Made by a program: the position numbers and the translations under genes. A model generated the notes under the pieces. The model was not told where the DNA came from, searched no databases, and saw only the letters and a list, made by a program, of their open reading frames with translations. Shown piece by piece: positions 10,812 to 21,857 of a DNA stretch of 64,000 nt (the stretch's first letter is position 1; every line of letters begins with the position of its first letter). The stretch comes from Nemophila menziesii (taxonomy: Eukaryota; Streptophyta; Magnoliopsida; Boraginales; Hydrophyllaceae). The stretch is taken from the NCBI GenBank assembly GCA_029959085.1, contig JARWIR010000002.1:36729733-36793732 (forward strand). The letters are read 5' to 3'.

Positions 10812-13305
10812 TTCCATGACAAGAATAAATATAGTCGTCGGAGGGTATGACCCGTCTTGTAGCCATTGTGGAACACCATTTCCGATGGTTCAGGTGGGGT
10901 GGAAAGAGGTTGGTGCGTATAGATAGTGATTTAAGATATGTAGGTGAGAAATATGATATATGTGTAATTATAGTGTGATTTAGTATGTATAGTGAGTAAA
11001 AAACATTTGAACGTAAAATGTGTAGTAGGAAATAATGTGATATTGTTAAATATTATAATTGACCTTTAATAAGAAGATTAGGTTGGATGAGGGTGCTTCG
11101 ATCTTGAGAGGAGAGGTTTCAAGAACCGTTGGATAAAAATATCTAGATAATTAAAATTCTATCAAAACGCGATACGAGTTGATGAAATTCTATAATTATA
11201 CCATGTACAAACCCTGCACCCACGACCCGACTCCTAAAAATCCAGACATCACTATTCTTGATTGCAACCCACACTGACAAATATAATCACAAATTAAAAT
11301 ACAAATTAAATAATGATTATAGCTACGTCGATATTCAAATGAGCAAGCACTTATTATCATTTCTTTTAAATCTAGGCCAATACTATTTTTTCTCACTAAA
11401 ATGAGTAAATACCCATGTTGCCCCCGTAATTTTTCCGAATCATTAACTTACCCCCTATTTTATATAAAGTGTAAATTTACCCCTTATTGTTTTAAAACGT
11501 GTTTGGTTACCCTCTGTGGACTGATTCCGTCTATTATCTCAGTTAAGTAAGCATGCACGACACATATGCGATTATTTAATTTTTTTTATTATTATAAATT
11601 TCAAATCATTAATAAAATTAAACTTTTATTTTATTGAAAAAAATAATGAAATCGTCTTCTTCACACTCATATTGGAAAAAAAAACTTAAAAGAAATCTCT
11701 TCAACTGCAGCCAGCACCCGGATCCAAACTCGTCCCATGCGTAAACTAGTGCCCAACTAAAAAGAATCTCGTTGAAGTTGACCATTTACTATCATAATTG
11801 ACCAACGTTGACCATTGAAGTTGATTGACAAGAAACCGTGGTGGTGATAATATACATACTCCCTCCGTCCCAAATATAATGTCCACTTAGCTTTTCACGC
11901 GGATTAAGAAAACTAATAATTACATACACCATTACAAAATTAACCCTCATAAAGTGTCTTAATATATTAAATATGCAGTGAAAGTATAAATTCTAATTTT
12001 TTTAATAATGGTAATGATGGAAAAAGTTAAAAAAAATGTCTTAAGTTGTTCCAGTTTCTAACATATTCTGCAACATTTTACTGGTCGAGCAGACATTCTA
12101 GCAAAAAAAATTAGGCACAGGGCATCGAGGGAACAAGAGTCATGACAAATGTGTTATGTTAATTTTCCAGACTAGGAATAGATTAATTCTCTATCTAATT
12201 ATCTAAAATTTCTTAGACGTAAAAAAACAATTATATTGGGCATAAAATTATTCCAATAAAAAATCAGGTTATTGTTCCATGGATAGAGGAGGCCTTGTCC
12301 AAACCAAAATGGGTTGAGGAGATTTACCCAACAAAAAACAAAAAATAAAGCTAAATATTTTATTAATATATAAAATGAACTCAGTATACTAGTCATTTTA
12401 TTGACCTAACTTAAACACTTAATTCTCATACTTTACATCTACTATCGCTCAGACCGCAAAATCATCAAGCCTCCGCCTCTGTCAGCTACTCCACGACTCA
12501 GTTGGGCTTAGTGTAGTCTATCGATTTTCACAGAGCAACTCATTCATTATATTTGCACTCTTCTGTCAGTTAATGAGTCATGACCCACACACGCCGCCAC
12601 ATTCTCTGTCCCTCCTTATAGATAATTCTAATTAATAAATCAAATATTTTATGTAATTCTAATTAATAAATAAAATCATTTTGAAAAATATGGATTATTT
12701 TGCCTAATATAGGGACCTATATTGTAATTATTTCAAAAGAATTTTGTTGTTTTGCATATTGTACGAACTTATTATGTAATTAGTTCAAAATATAGGTTAT
12801 TTTTCATTTATAGGGACCTATAATCCCAAAACATAGGGACATATGATTAAATTTTGTAAAATATAGGGATTTGTATGGTAATAAACTCACACTGCCCCTG
12901 ACCTTGGTATCCCAACAAAAACTCCCTACGCAGCCCATGTAAGTGACTAATAATTCTTTTAATTGACTTAAGTTAAGAATAACGATTCATCATCTTCCAC
13001 TATCTTTCACCATTTCATGAAAGAAGGTAAGTGTGTTATACTATGTGTCATAATTGCATAATATCACCATATTAAATATAAATATAAGCGTGTTTGAGTA
13101 TAAATTCTAGATTAATACTACTTGGTCATTAATTTTACATATTTACTAAATTAGAAAAAAAATGTTAACATAGATTTGATGTTTTCAATATGCAAATGAC
13201 CATCTACAAAATAGTGACTTATTGTCATGTCAAGAATAAGGTCAATGACCATGTCATTTCAGTTTCCCATCAACAGTAATAAGTATGATGGTAAGATTTA
13301 CTAAG
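10812..13305 (+). repeat. Segmental duplication, copy 2
   Basis: This is the second copy of the block at 4,632-8,424, direct orientation, with landmarks in the same order. It differs by an extra roughly 270 bp around 11,130-11,400, by lacking the 1.29-kb insertion, and by a shorter RNase H relic. It ends with the same type of leader exon (CATGTCATTTCA to a donor at 13,291, GTAAGATTT). What follows is unrelated to what follows copy 1. Confidence 0.75.
12085..12185 (+). pseudogene. LINE RNase H terminal scrap
   Basis: The segment reading GRADILAKK then RHRASREQES is nearly the same as the last 30 residues of the RNase H relic in the first block (QADILAKES, RASREQDS). Only the end of the domain is left. 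It shows that the LINE relic was present before the block duplicated. Confidence 0.5.
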
Positions 13306-13381
13306 TTTAGCAATCCCCCTTATATATTTCTGTAGTATGTTTCTGGCTAAGATTCAATTCTTCTGATTCTTTAATCTACAG

Positions 13382-13660
13382 GATCACAATCCCTTGGCAC
13401 TTGATGATGTTCGATATTTAGTTGTAAACAAAGGAGAGAAGCAGAGCAAGAGAGAAATCACTTTCTCTGGAGATATTATCACCTACTACCTTGAAAGGGC
13501 TCCTTCTCTTAAATCTATAATCATTGAAATTCCTACGGTAAATTACACTCATATTAGTTTTTAAATATCTACTCAACCTTATACAAACTAAGAAATTTAA
13601 ATTAAATTTTTCTCATATATGTATATTTTTCAGGCATCCGGATTAGAATGGCGTAAATAG
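13382..13660 (+). pseudogene. Two-exon fragment resembling the FBD region of F-box genes
   Basis: An acceptor (taatctacag, ending 13381) precedes an open exon at 13,382-13,537, then a GTAAAT donor, a 96-bp intron ending TTTTTCAG, and a second exon 13,634-13,660 ending in TAG. The frame stays open across the splice. The part ITYYLERAPSLKSIIIEIPT has the 'LLENAP.LK.I.I' pattern of the FBD domain in plant F-box/FBD proteins, which act as substrate receptors of SCF ubiquitin ligases. No F-box or leucine-rich part is present upstream. Assignment rests on one short motif. It follows duplicated block 2 just as the ZF-HD fragment follows block 1. Confidence 0.4.
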
Positions 13661-14193
13661 AGACATTGATGCGGGATCTCCTTTCCATCTGGAATAATGA
13701 AGAAAGAACAAAGGACTTGATTGGTTTGTTAAAAAGTGTTTTGGACATAGACTGAATATTTTCTCCTTGTAATAAGCTATAACTTAACTTATTAACTTCA
13801 GATTTATTATACTACTCTGGTATCTGAGACTTTGTTTTTGTTGTATATTTCTCCTTTTGGGATCGGATATTTCTAATTATGTCTATATTGATATTTGCTA
13901 CTTTTTATTTCTATGAATGTAAAATGAATGGGTTTATAATGTATAATCAGTGAAAGGCCACATACTATAGCTGCTCCATTCATCTCCAAAGCAGATCTTG
14001 TAATAAAGCTATTAGAATGAGACAACTACAATATAGTAAAAATTTCAGTATCTTGAGTACTTGTGTGCCTTAATCATATGGGTAATGGTTGTAATAATAA
14101 GGTATATTAGTGAGATATATGTATTAAGGGAAGTACTTTGCTGTATATGTAGTTATGGTTACTAGAAAGAAGTAATTCGTGTTAATATATAGT
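13661..14193. other. Non-coding stretch left of the gypsy element
   Basis: AT-rich sequence follows the FBD-like fragment. The region 13,690-13,760 could be its 3' exon or untranslated region. Nothing here resembles the missing part of the gypsy 5' LTR, so the LTR is cut and not just diverged. Confidence 0.4.
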
Positions 14194-14276
14194 GAGTAAT
14201 AGTTGGGACAACCGTACACTTGCGGTTGTGGTTCGATTATCATTTGCATTTATTTAGAACACACAAAGGACCACCA
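14194..14276 (+). repeat. Relic of the gypsy 5' LTR (terminal 83 bp only)
   Basis: From 'ttgggacaaccgtacac' to 'ggaccacca' this is base-for-base the same as the end of the 3' LTR (21,784-21,857) by eye. Upstream of it the two sequences differ completely. The remainder of the LTR, about 1.47 kb, is missing. Confidence 0.85.
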
Positions 14277-14282
14277 AGTTTT

Positions 14283-14300
14283 TGGCGCCGCTGCCGGGGA
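14283..14300 (+). other. Primer-binding site, tRNA-Asp type
   Basis: TGGCGCCGCTGCCGGGGA lies 6 bp after the LTR end. Plant Athila/Tat elements carry nearly this sequence, complementary to the 3' end of tRNA-Asp. One base differs from the usual form as I remember it (C for T in the middle). Confidence 0.8.
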
Positions 14301-14419
14301 CGGTAGCGTGTGACCACGGTGTTTATCCTTTAGTGATAGTTGCATTTATTTTTATTTTTGTTTTTATCAGTTTTACGCTTTTTGCTTGTTTAGTTTTCTC
14401 AGGTTTTTAGGTTTGGTGT

Positions 14420-17133
14420 ATGCGAAGGAGACTCTTTAAGGATCTAGAGCCAACACCTCCGATCCTTAGTAATCCAGAAACATTAATCAGACTTGCTAAC
14501 AAGAGAAAGAGAGAACAAGAATCCTTAGAAGTAGAAGAATTAATTCACAGAATGGAGGACATTAATATTCAGAATCAACAAAACAATAACGGACAAGCTC
14601 AAATAGTGATGAATCAAGATCCTTGGTTTACTAATGGTCCACCAGAAGTCCATTCCGTGCTCCTGCTATAGGAGTAGGTGCTCCCGATATAAACGTTCCG
14701 AGGTTTCATCCAGATTCGGGTATGTTAGCTCAATTCCAAAATTTTGGAAATTTTCGTGGTAGACCAGGAGAAGATCCTATTAGAGCAGTACTGAAATTTA
14801 AGCAGATATGTGATTCTTACATCACACAAGGGGTTTCAAGAGAACAGATGTATTATGTTGTGTTTCGATTTTTCGTTGTTGATGGAGCGAGTGTATGGCA
14901 CGATACACAAGATCCCACGAAGATAACAAATTGGGAGCAATTAGAGACTGCTTTCTTTGACACGTATTACCCAAGTAACATGAGGTTAGATGATGAATTA
15001 GAATTGACGCATTTCCGTCAAGAATATGATGAAACTTTGGGTAAGAGTTGGACAAGATTCCAAATGTGTTTACGTAGAGTTCCCGCTCATGGCTTTTCAG
15101 AACAACGACAGCTAAAAGTCTTTTACAGAGGCCTTGATGGGACTTCAAGAGAAAAATTGGATTTGCTATGTGGTGCAGGTTTTCTTCAAGTTCAACCCGC
15201 TCATGCTAAAATCATTTTGGAAAGAACAGTCAAGAATGAAGTTGGGTGGACTTCTGTAAGAACACCCGTTAGAGGAGTGAGTAATGTTAATATGGAAGAA
15301 AAATTTGCTACGTTAGAGACCAAGATTCAAACCACATTAGAACAACAATTGAAACAACTCACTTTAGCTGTGAAAGAAGGTTTTTCGAATAAAAGAGGTG
15401 AGGTAAAGGTTGCACAAGAGGTGTATGGATGTGAGTATTGCGGTGTTAATGATCATAGTTGGGAAAATTGTCAAAATAACCAAGAATCCGTGATGTTTGT
15501 CTCCAACAGAGGTAACTTTAATTCGAATGGTAATGGATATCAACCTAACAGAAACCATCCTGGGTTTCAATACTCAAATCCTAATGGGGCAGCCACTCCT
15601 ACATATGCATATCAGCCTCACCCCCAAGGTAACAATTTCAATCCAAGACCACAAAATAATTATCAAGGAGGACAGAATCAGGGAAATTATGTTCAGAGAC
15701 AAGCTCCTCAAGACAATTACGATGACACAATGAATCAGAAAGCCTTACCTGCCTATCCGCAAGAAGGTGTGGTTACCCTTCAGAAAACCGTAGAAAGTTT
15801 AATTGCTCTTCAGACACAAGCCATGGAACGTCAACAAGCATCTGAAACAAACATGAAGTTATTACAGAATCAGATGAATCAGATAAATAAACAGCTAAAT
15901 CAACGTCCACAAGGGCAACTCCCTAGCGATACTGAGAATCCAATCCAAATCGAAGACTGTAAAGCTATTACTCTCAGAAGTGGTAAGAACCTTCCTCCAC
16001 CTCCTTTCCCGGTTATGAAAGAAAAAGAAGTTAGAAAAGAAAAAGAGGTGGTGAATGAAGATAAAGAACTTGAAGTGAAAGAAGTGGAGAGATCTAATGA
16101 AATTCCGAAAAAGAAAGCTGATGCTATAATAAACCGTCCTCCTCCACCATTTCCATCGAGAGTTCAAAAGAAGGGTGATATGGCGGATTATCAAAAATTC
16201 TTTAACAAGGTAAGAGGTCTTAGCATAAATATTACGTTGCTAGAAGCTATTCGAGATGTACCCAAGTATGCTATGTTTTTGAAACGAGCCCTCACTAACA
16301 AAAGGCCGTATTGTGATAATGAGATGATTGGTCTCCCTGAGGAATGTAGTGCTATTTGTCAAGGTAAATTACCTCCAAAGTTAGTTGATCCTGGGAGCTT
16401 TACAATTCCGATATCTATTGGTAATGAGTGGAGAGGAAAAGCACTATGTGATTTGGGTGCAAGCATAAATCTTATGCCCAAATCAATCTTTGACAAGCTC
16501 AATATTGAAGCAAGACCCACTTCTATGGTCTTGCAAATGGCGGATCGATCTCTTGCACATCCAGAAGGCCGAATCGAAGATGTCCTCGTTAAGGCAGGTA
16601 CGTTAATTTTTCCCGCTGATTTCATTATACTTGATTACGACGCGGATAGGAATGTCCCCATTATTTTGGGAAGACCATTCCTAGCCACGGGGCGTACTTT
16701 GATTGATGTAGAAAACGGTGAAATGATTATGAGAATCCAAGACGAGGAAATGAAGTTTAACGTGTTCAGACCTATGAAGTTTCCGGATTCCAAGGAAGAA
16801 TGTTTTCGTATAGATGTAATCGAACCGGTAAGGAAAGAGCCAACTAGTGTTATGGAAACCTTAGGGGTGGAGGAAAAAGAACTAAGAAAGAAACCACCGA
16901 TCAAAGTTCCTCCAAATCCTAAGAGAAATCCACCACTCAATCATGCGAAGAAGAAAGAGAAAACACGTGTCACGAAGGTTCCAAAGGAACCTAAGAAGGA
17001 AAGAAAGAAAAAGGAGTTCAAAGTAGGCGAAGAAGTTGCTATGAAAAAGCCTAAACCTCCTTCAAAGACATGTGAATCAAAGAACTCTTGGCTAGGACCA
17101 TTCGTGGTTGCTAAGGTAATCTCAGTAAGTTAG
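14420..17133 (+). CDS. gag-pro: Gypsy gag-protease polyprotein with one frameshift and deleted pol
   Basis: The ATG at 14,420 opens a frame that must change once near 14,645 to continue into the long 803-codon frame from 14,722. Order: N-terminal basic region, retrotransposon gag domain (near RPGEDPIRAVLKF to ERTVKNEVGW), CEYCGVNDHSWENC as a zinc-knuckle-like motif, Asn/Gln/Pro-rich linker, a PPPPFP motif with Lys/Glu-rich linker, and aspartic protease with the core ALCDLGASINLMP and ILGRPFL. After the protease come a very basic stretch and KNSWLGPFVVAKV, which resembles the C-terminal tail of integrase in full elements (W-GPF-V). RT, RNase H and catalytic integrase are therefore removed by internal deletion. 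Gag would form virus-like particles in the cytoplasm and protease would process it. Confidence 0.85.
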
Positions 17134-17434
17134 TTGGAATAAAAGCTAAGGGTTGTAAATTCCGAGTTGCAAATATTGATAACATCACTCACTGCTGGGG
17201 AGGTTATGTCAATGACTAATGAATGAGGTAACCCGTCGAGCTTAACGACGTTAAACAAAAGCCAATTTCTTGTATATTAGTTGAGTTTTTAAATTTTTGC
17301 AATTTAGATTAGTTTTATTATTAAGAAATGAGGAAGGGTAGTTGTTTTTGATGATTTCAGGGGTAAAAAGGTCACGAGTTTGGGGTCGATTTGGCGAAAA
17401 AAAGGAGAAAAAGAGGTTGGATGTCCAGGAGAAA

Positions 17435-17966
17435 CCGGGAACCCGGTTTCGCAAAACCGGGAACCCGGTTTTGGAGCTGGTACCAACCTTTTCAACGCAA
17501 CACTTGGCGTCTTGGTTCACGACACAGCGTCGGAACCGGGTACCCGGTTTTTCGAAACCGGGAACCCGGTTTTGGTGCTGTAACTTCTGGAAATTTCTGA
17601 CCCAGCGTCTTGGTGGCTTGCGTTTTGCTGCGTTTTGATTCGCGCCATCGACACAAAACCGGGAACCCGCATTTGGCAAAACCGGGTACCCGGTTTCGGA
17701 GCTGTAACTTGTGAAATTTTCTGACCCGGCGTTTTGAGTAGCTGCGTTTTGGTGCGTTTTGACTCGCGCCATCGAGAAAATCCGGGTACCCGCATTCCAC
17801 GAAACCGGGAACCCGGTTTCGGCGAGTAGAATTTCTGACCCTGCGTCTTGGGGTCAAGCGTTTTGGTGCGTCTCGAGGTAAAAAAAAAAAAGAGTATTTT
17901 TATTTTTTCCGCGCCGTCACAGCGACGCGGAACCGGGAACCCGGATTTTCGAAACCGGGAACCCGG
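17435..17966 (+). repeat. Tandem array of paired CCGGG(A/T)ACCCGG palindromes
   Basis: Ten 12-bp cores start at 17435, 17457, 17536, 17558, 17659, 17682, 17782, 17805, 17933 and 17955. Two of them end in C instead of G. They form five pairs; within a pair the cores are 22-23 bp apart, and pairs recur every 101, 123, 123 and 151 bp. Between pairs the sequence also repeats ('ctgtaactt', 'ttctgaccc.gcgt', 'gcgttttg'). It is a tandem repeat of about 123 bp with two palindromes per unit. A sixth pair lies at 19,623-19,657. Confidence 0.9.
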
Positions 17967-19260
17967 TTTGCATCTGTGATAGGGCCGTTTGAAGTTTTTT
18001 TAGTCCTCGATTTTTACCTCTTTCTTCAACCCAGCCTCCAAAAACACTCCCAAAACCCAGAATCTTCCGAAAATTATCATCTACAACCACACAATCCTCA
18101 AATCCTACCCTCTTCCACCACAATAACATACAATCATTTCATCTCCTATCCAAATACGATAAAATTCCCACTTTCCTCCGATTGTTCTTCATCCAATCTT
18201 CAATTTAAATCCAATTCCCTCTTCCCCCACATCAATTAGCCTTTACCCATCTCATATTCCACCATAATCTTCAAGTCTTAAGCCTCAAAACATCAAAGTT
18301 CTAAGCCTTAGCTTCTCACTATTTGAAGTTTTGAGTTTGGGGTGGAAAGAGATGCTGATCAGAACCGTTTTCATGTGTACTTATTGAAGGAATTCTCCAA
18401 GAAACAGAAACACTTTTGGTACTGTTCAAGAACAAGCTATTGAGATTCGTAATTCGCGTTGCAAACACAAGACTGAAAAGGTTAAAAATTAAAGCTAATC
18501 CTAAGAAGAGGGAAGTGATTGAGGAACTTGAAAGTGAGGAAGCAAATGATCCGATGATGGGTTGGAATCGAAAATCAAGGTGTTGGAAGAGAATCAGGAT
18601 ACGAGGTGCGCTATTTTGGGAAACGTTACAAACACGTTGAACTTTATTTGTTCAAAGCACAACTTATGATGTCTAGACGCGAGATAAAGTTCAGGGACGC
18701 AACATCGACAACCAGCCTCGCGCTGGTTAAGATACGTTTTCTATCCCTTCTCATTTAGTGTAGATTATTTTATTGCTTTGAGTCTTTTCGAGTTGTGGGG
18801 GCACGACTCATTTTTGAGTTTGGGGTGGGGTTCGTTACCTCATCCCAGTTTTTATGTGTTAATTGTTTTATTTGCTTTTAATAAAAGAATTTTCGGAGTT
18901 GCGTTTGACTGTAGAAGATTTTAAATGTCCCTTTATACATACTTTTGATGAATCTATGATAGTAAATGTGGACTTTAGGGATTGATATTAAACGCATTTA
19001 GAATTGCATGCAAACATAGGTGATTAATAGGAAAAATTAATGGACAATGCAAATGAAGTAAGCTTGTACTTAAGGAATATGTTTGGTGTGTAGAACGTGA
19101 AATCCTAATGAGTAGAGAACCCACCTAAATATGAACTAAAGACAAGCTATGAACTTAGGAATATGATAGGGGCAGTTCTTTGTTAGCCATTTGTGCCTTT
19201 TTAGCCTTCTATCCCTTGGATTAATTATTATCCGTCTTAGCCCACTTTGAGCCTTTAGCC

Positions 19261-19460
19261 TTTTTTTTTTTTTGATGACGAGGGTTCCCGGGCTTACACC
19301 CGACTAGTCCCCCGGGAGATATGACTGCCTCCCCAACCATACCTCCAGGCGCCTTTTTCTTTGTAGCCACGATATAAACCATTATCCCTTAGATTATTAG
19401 GCATGACCATATGACCCGCACTTGAATCACAATCCCGAGACATGTCTCGAGCTTGAGTTT
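19261..19460 (-). mobile_element. Possible SINE-like insertion inside the gypsy tract
   Basis: Read on the minus strand, a GC-richer segment with 'gtcgggtgtaagcccggg' runs into 'ctcgtcatc' and then a run of about 13 A. A terminal poly-A next to such a segment is the usual look of a plant SINE. I could not define its 5' end, a convincing box A/B promoter or a target-site duplication. Confidence 0.35.
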
Positions 19461-19622
19461 GGGGTGGTGGGACCACATATGGGGAATTTAATGGGTTGGG
19501 ATCGATGTGCTTTGTATTGTAGCACAATTGCAGATGATATATACTTGTAACCCTTTGCCGGGAATGAAGAAAAATGAAAAAGAAAAAAAAATGAAAAAAG
19601 TTGAAAATTCATACAGTAGGAA

Positions 19623-19657
19623 CCGGGAACCCGGATTCGTCAAAACCGGGAACCCGG
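19623..19657 (+). repeat. Sixth palindrome pair of the gypsy array
   Basis: Two CCGGGAACCCGG cores start at 19,623 and 19,646, 23 bp apart, as in the main array 1.66 kb upstream. They lie between purine-rich low-complexity tracts, so this pair is a detached copy of the same repeat. Confidence 0.85.
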
Positions 19658-20299
19658 TTTGCTTCTGTACAAAAAAAAAGAAGAAAAAGAGAAAAGAAAA
19701 GAAAAAGAAAAATATGAATGAATAAAACATCCGGCAAAGTGGAATTTTTCTGAAAATCATCTTGTTTATAGTGGGTAGACATGGGACGCTAAATTGTTGC
19801 GTATATGGGTGAGTGAGAACATCTTTTGAGCGTTAACTCAAGCTCGAGGACACTGTTGATGGTAAGTGAGGAGAGAGCCAAAAGTTCACTTCAAATTTAC
19901 CAAATATACATCCACACCCGTCCTTAATCCAATATTATAACCATAAAGACCTCGTGATTCCTAAGTGTATAGTGAATTTATGATTCTGTTAATAGGGAAT
20001 ATACTAGGTGGAGCGTTCAAAGCGATTTAGGATTAATGACCACCCTATAGCCATCATACAGAAATGAGTACAAGTGTAACCTTCAAGCATTGCAACTTTA
20101 ATTTTATGATTGAGATTATTTATGTTTGATGTTGCATTCTAGATGTATGTGTATATTAGTTTTTAAAGTTTGCTATATGAGATTTATTTTAAGAATTGCT
20201 TTAGGGTTTATTTGCTAGCTTCTACTTGTTTATACGCTTACTTCTACCCCTTTGTTTTGTTTTACTTTGTCGGGACGACAAAGGTTTGAGTTGGGGTCT

Positions 20300-21857
20300 T
20301 GATGTCTCCCTAACTGTTCTTATTTTCGACACTTGGGAGACATCATTTTTTGTGTTTATTTAATTAATTTGATTGACTTTTGGAGTAAATATGCAATAAT
20401 CCGGAATTCCCTTTTTATTTCTAGCAATTTTAATTTATTAAACTTTTGTGCGTAATATTGGTATTTTTAGTGAAAAGTTTACAGGTTTTAGATGTTGGAT
20501 AGGAGAGGAATCCGAGGAGAAAGTCAAAGATCGTGATTAGAGTCAAGACTTGAAGATAAATCCCGAAGATATTATTTTTAGAGCTGAAAATCTATTTTCC
20601 AGGCCATAGATTTCTGATTTCGAGGTGCTTAAGCGATAATTTAGCCGCTGACCTTTGAAGAAAAATCATTCCTTATCGAGTTACGGAACTTTAGCAATTG
20701 GAATGAGGTCAATCGGAGTCATAACGCATCGGGAAAAACCGTTTTAGTGAAGGTGTATCAGCAGTTACGGGATTTTGGGCTTAGAATTTGGGCTTGGACA
20801 TTTAATTAGTATTTTATTTTCTGGTCCAAGCCCTAATCCGTTTGTATGCTTATAAAAGGAGGTCTGGACTTCTATTTTTCATACAATTCACATTCTTTAC
20901 AATTAAAAATATCAGAAAGAAGCAACAGAAGGAAGGAAGAAGAAGCTGCTAGAGCTGGAGTGGGTCTATAGCTCCGTTCTCAGTCATTCCAATTCGGGAA
21001 ATTAGGTTTCTTTTATCTCTTATTTGTAATCAGTTATGAATTCCATTTATTTTAATTTCGTATTTTATTTTAATATGAGCTAAGCTTTTCATAGTGCCTG
21101 AGAACAAACAATGGGTGAATCCCAATCTTATTAATTAACGAATGTTGAATTTGGGTTTCTGTTAAATTAAACTAAATTAGTGTTTTTACTCTTTTCGATA
21201 AATTGTGAATGTTTACTGTTTTAGCGTCATGAACTAGGAACAGGTGTTAGTATCTAGGCTATTCCAATTAGTGGCGATTGGATCATCCTGACGGAGGGTT
21301 TAGGTACAGAACCATTTATTCAATATAGGATAGAAGCTATTGATTCTGACGAACTTAGCTAATTCTAGGGCCAATGAGGTAATAAAACTTAATCATCCAA
21401 CGGTGGATCATATTTACCCTGACAGGACTAGTGACACTTTAGGATCGCCTTATAGTCCACCCTGACGGGGGTATAAGGAATTTAGAATCCCGACCATTGT
21501 AATTGACTAATTTAGCCCTTAAACAACAGAAGTTAGAAAATAGGATTGGGAGGATCCTTGCGTTCTCAAGTGCTACATCTCATATTGCGTTTTCACTCAT
21601 TTTACTTGCGTCTTAGCTTTTACTTGCATTTATAATTTGTTTTTATTTAGTAGTTTTAAATAACAAAAACCAAACAAACACATTATCTTTATTTGCTTTC
21701 ATAAGTGCATCAATCATTAATAGATAAGCATTGTAGTCAACCATCCCGTCCTTGGAACGAATCTGTTTTATCATTTATACTACTTGGGACAACCGTACAC
21801 TTGCGGTTGTGGTTCGATTATCATTTGCATTTATTTAGAACACACAAAGGACCACCA
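20300..21857 (+). repeat. Gypsy 3' LTR
   Basis: It begins TGATGTCTCCC right after a purine tract (gagttggggtct) and ends ACCACCA; length 1,558 bp. A TATA box (tataaaagga) lies at 20,851, with the start of the transcribed region expected about 30 bp further. The part 21,230-21,500 has several 'ccctgacggg/acagg' motifs. Its final 74 bp are the sequence retained at the left end of the element. Confidence 0.8.
20851..20860 (+). promoter_or_regulatory. TATA box of the gypsy LTR
   Basis: TATAAAAGGA lies in the first half of the LTR and is followed by pyrimidine-rich sequence, the normal position of the U3/R promoter. Confidence 0.55.

Larger units (their letters stand above)
17134..20299 (+). other. 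Long non-coding 3' tract of the gypsy element
   Basis: Directly after the stop, 17,140-17,250 still looks like an integrase-end relic and its trailer (for example 'cgtcgagcttaacgacgttaaac'). Then follow the palindrome array, a decayed region around 18,400-18,760 with short protein-like pieces where full Athila elements may carry an env-like frame, and several purine tracts. No intact second reading frame is present. Confidence 0.6.
14194..21857 (+). mobile_element. Athila/Tat-like Ty3/gypsy element, non-autonomous, 5' LTR truncated
   Basis: Order on the plus strand: last 83 bp of a 5' LTR, primer site, gag-protease frame, a short relic of the integrase end, a 3.1-kb non-coding tract with palindromic repeats, purine tract and 3' LTR. 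The protease core D-L-G-A-S-I-N and the tRNA-Asp type primer site are usual for Athila/Tat elements. There is no RT, RNase H or integrase core, so it could only have moved with enzymes supplied by a related element. The right end cuts into the downstream side of pseudogene A. No target-site duplication can be tested because the left end is lost. Confidence 0.85.

Noticed and set aside
14283..14300. tRNA-like sequence considered as a tRNA gene
   Set aside because: Only the 18-nt primer complement is present, with no cloverleaf; it is a primer-binding site.
17251..17857. Several overlapping frames of 60-170 codons on both strands at 17.3-17.9 kb
   Set aside because: They all translate the palindromic repeat (repeated PGF/PGTRF motifs in every frame) and therefore arise from sequence symmetry, not from a gene.
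17435..17966. Regularly spaced palindromic repeats resembling a CRISPR array
   Set aside because: Spacers between palindromes are themselves repeated, the spacing alternates between about 22 bp and 100-150 bp, no cas genes exist, and the array lies inside a plant gypsy element.
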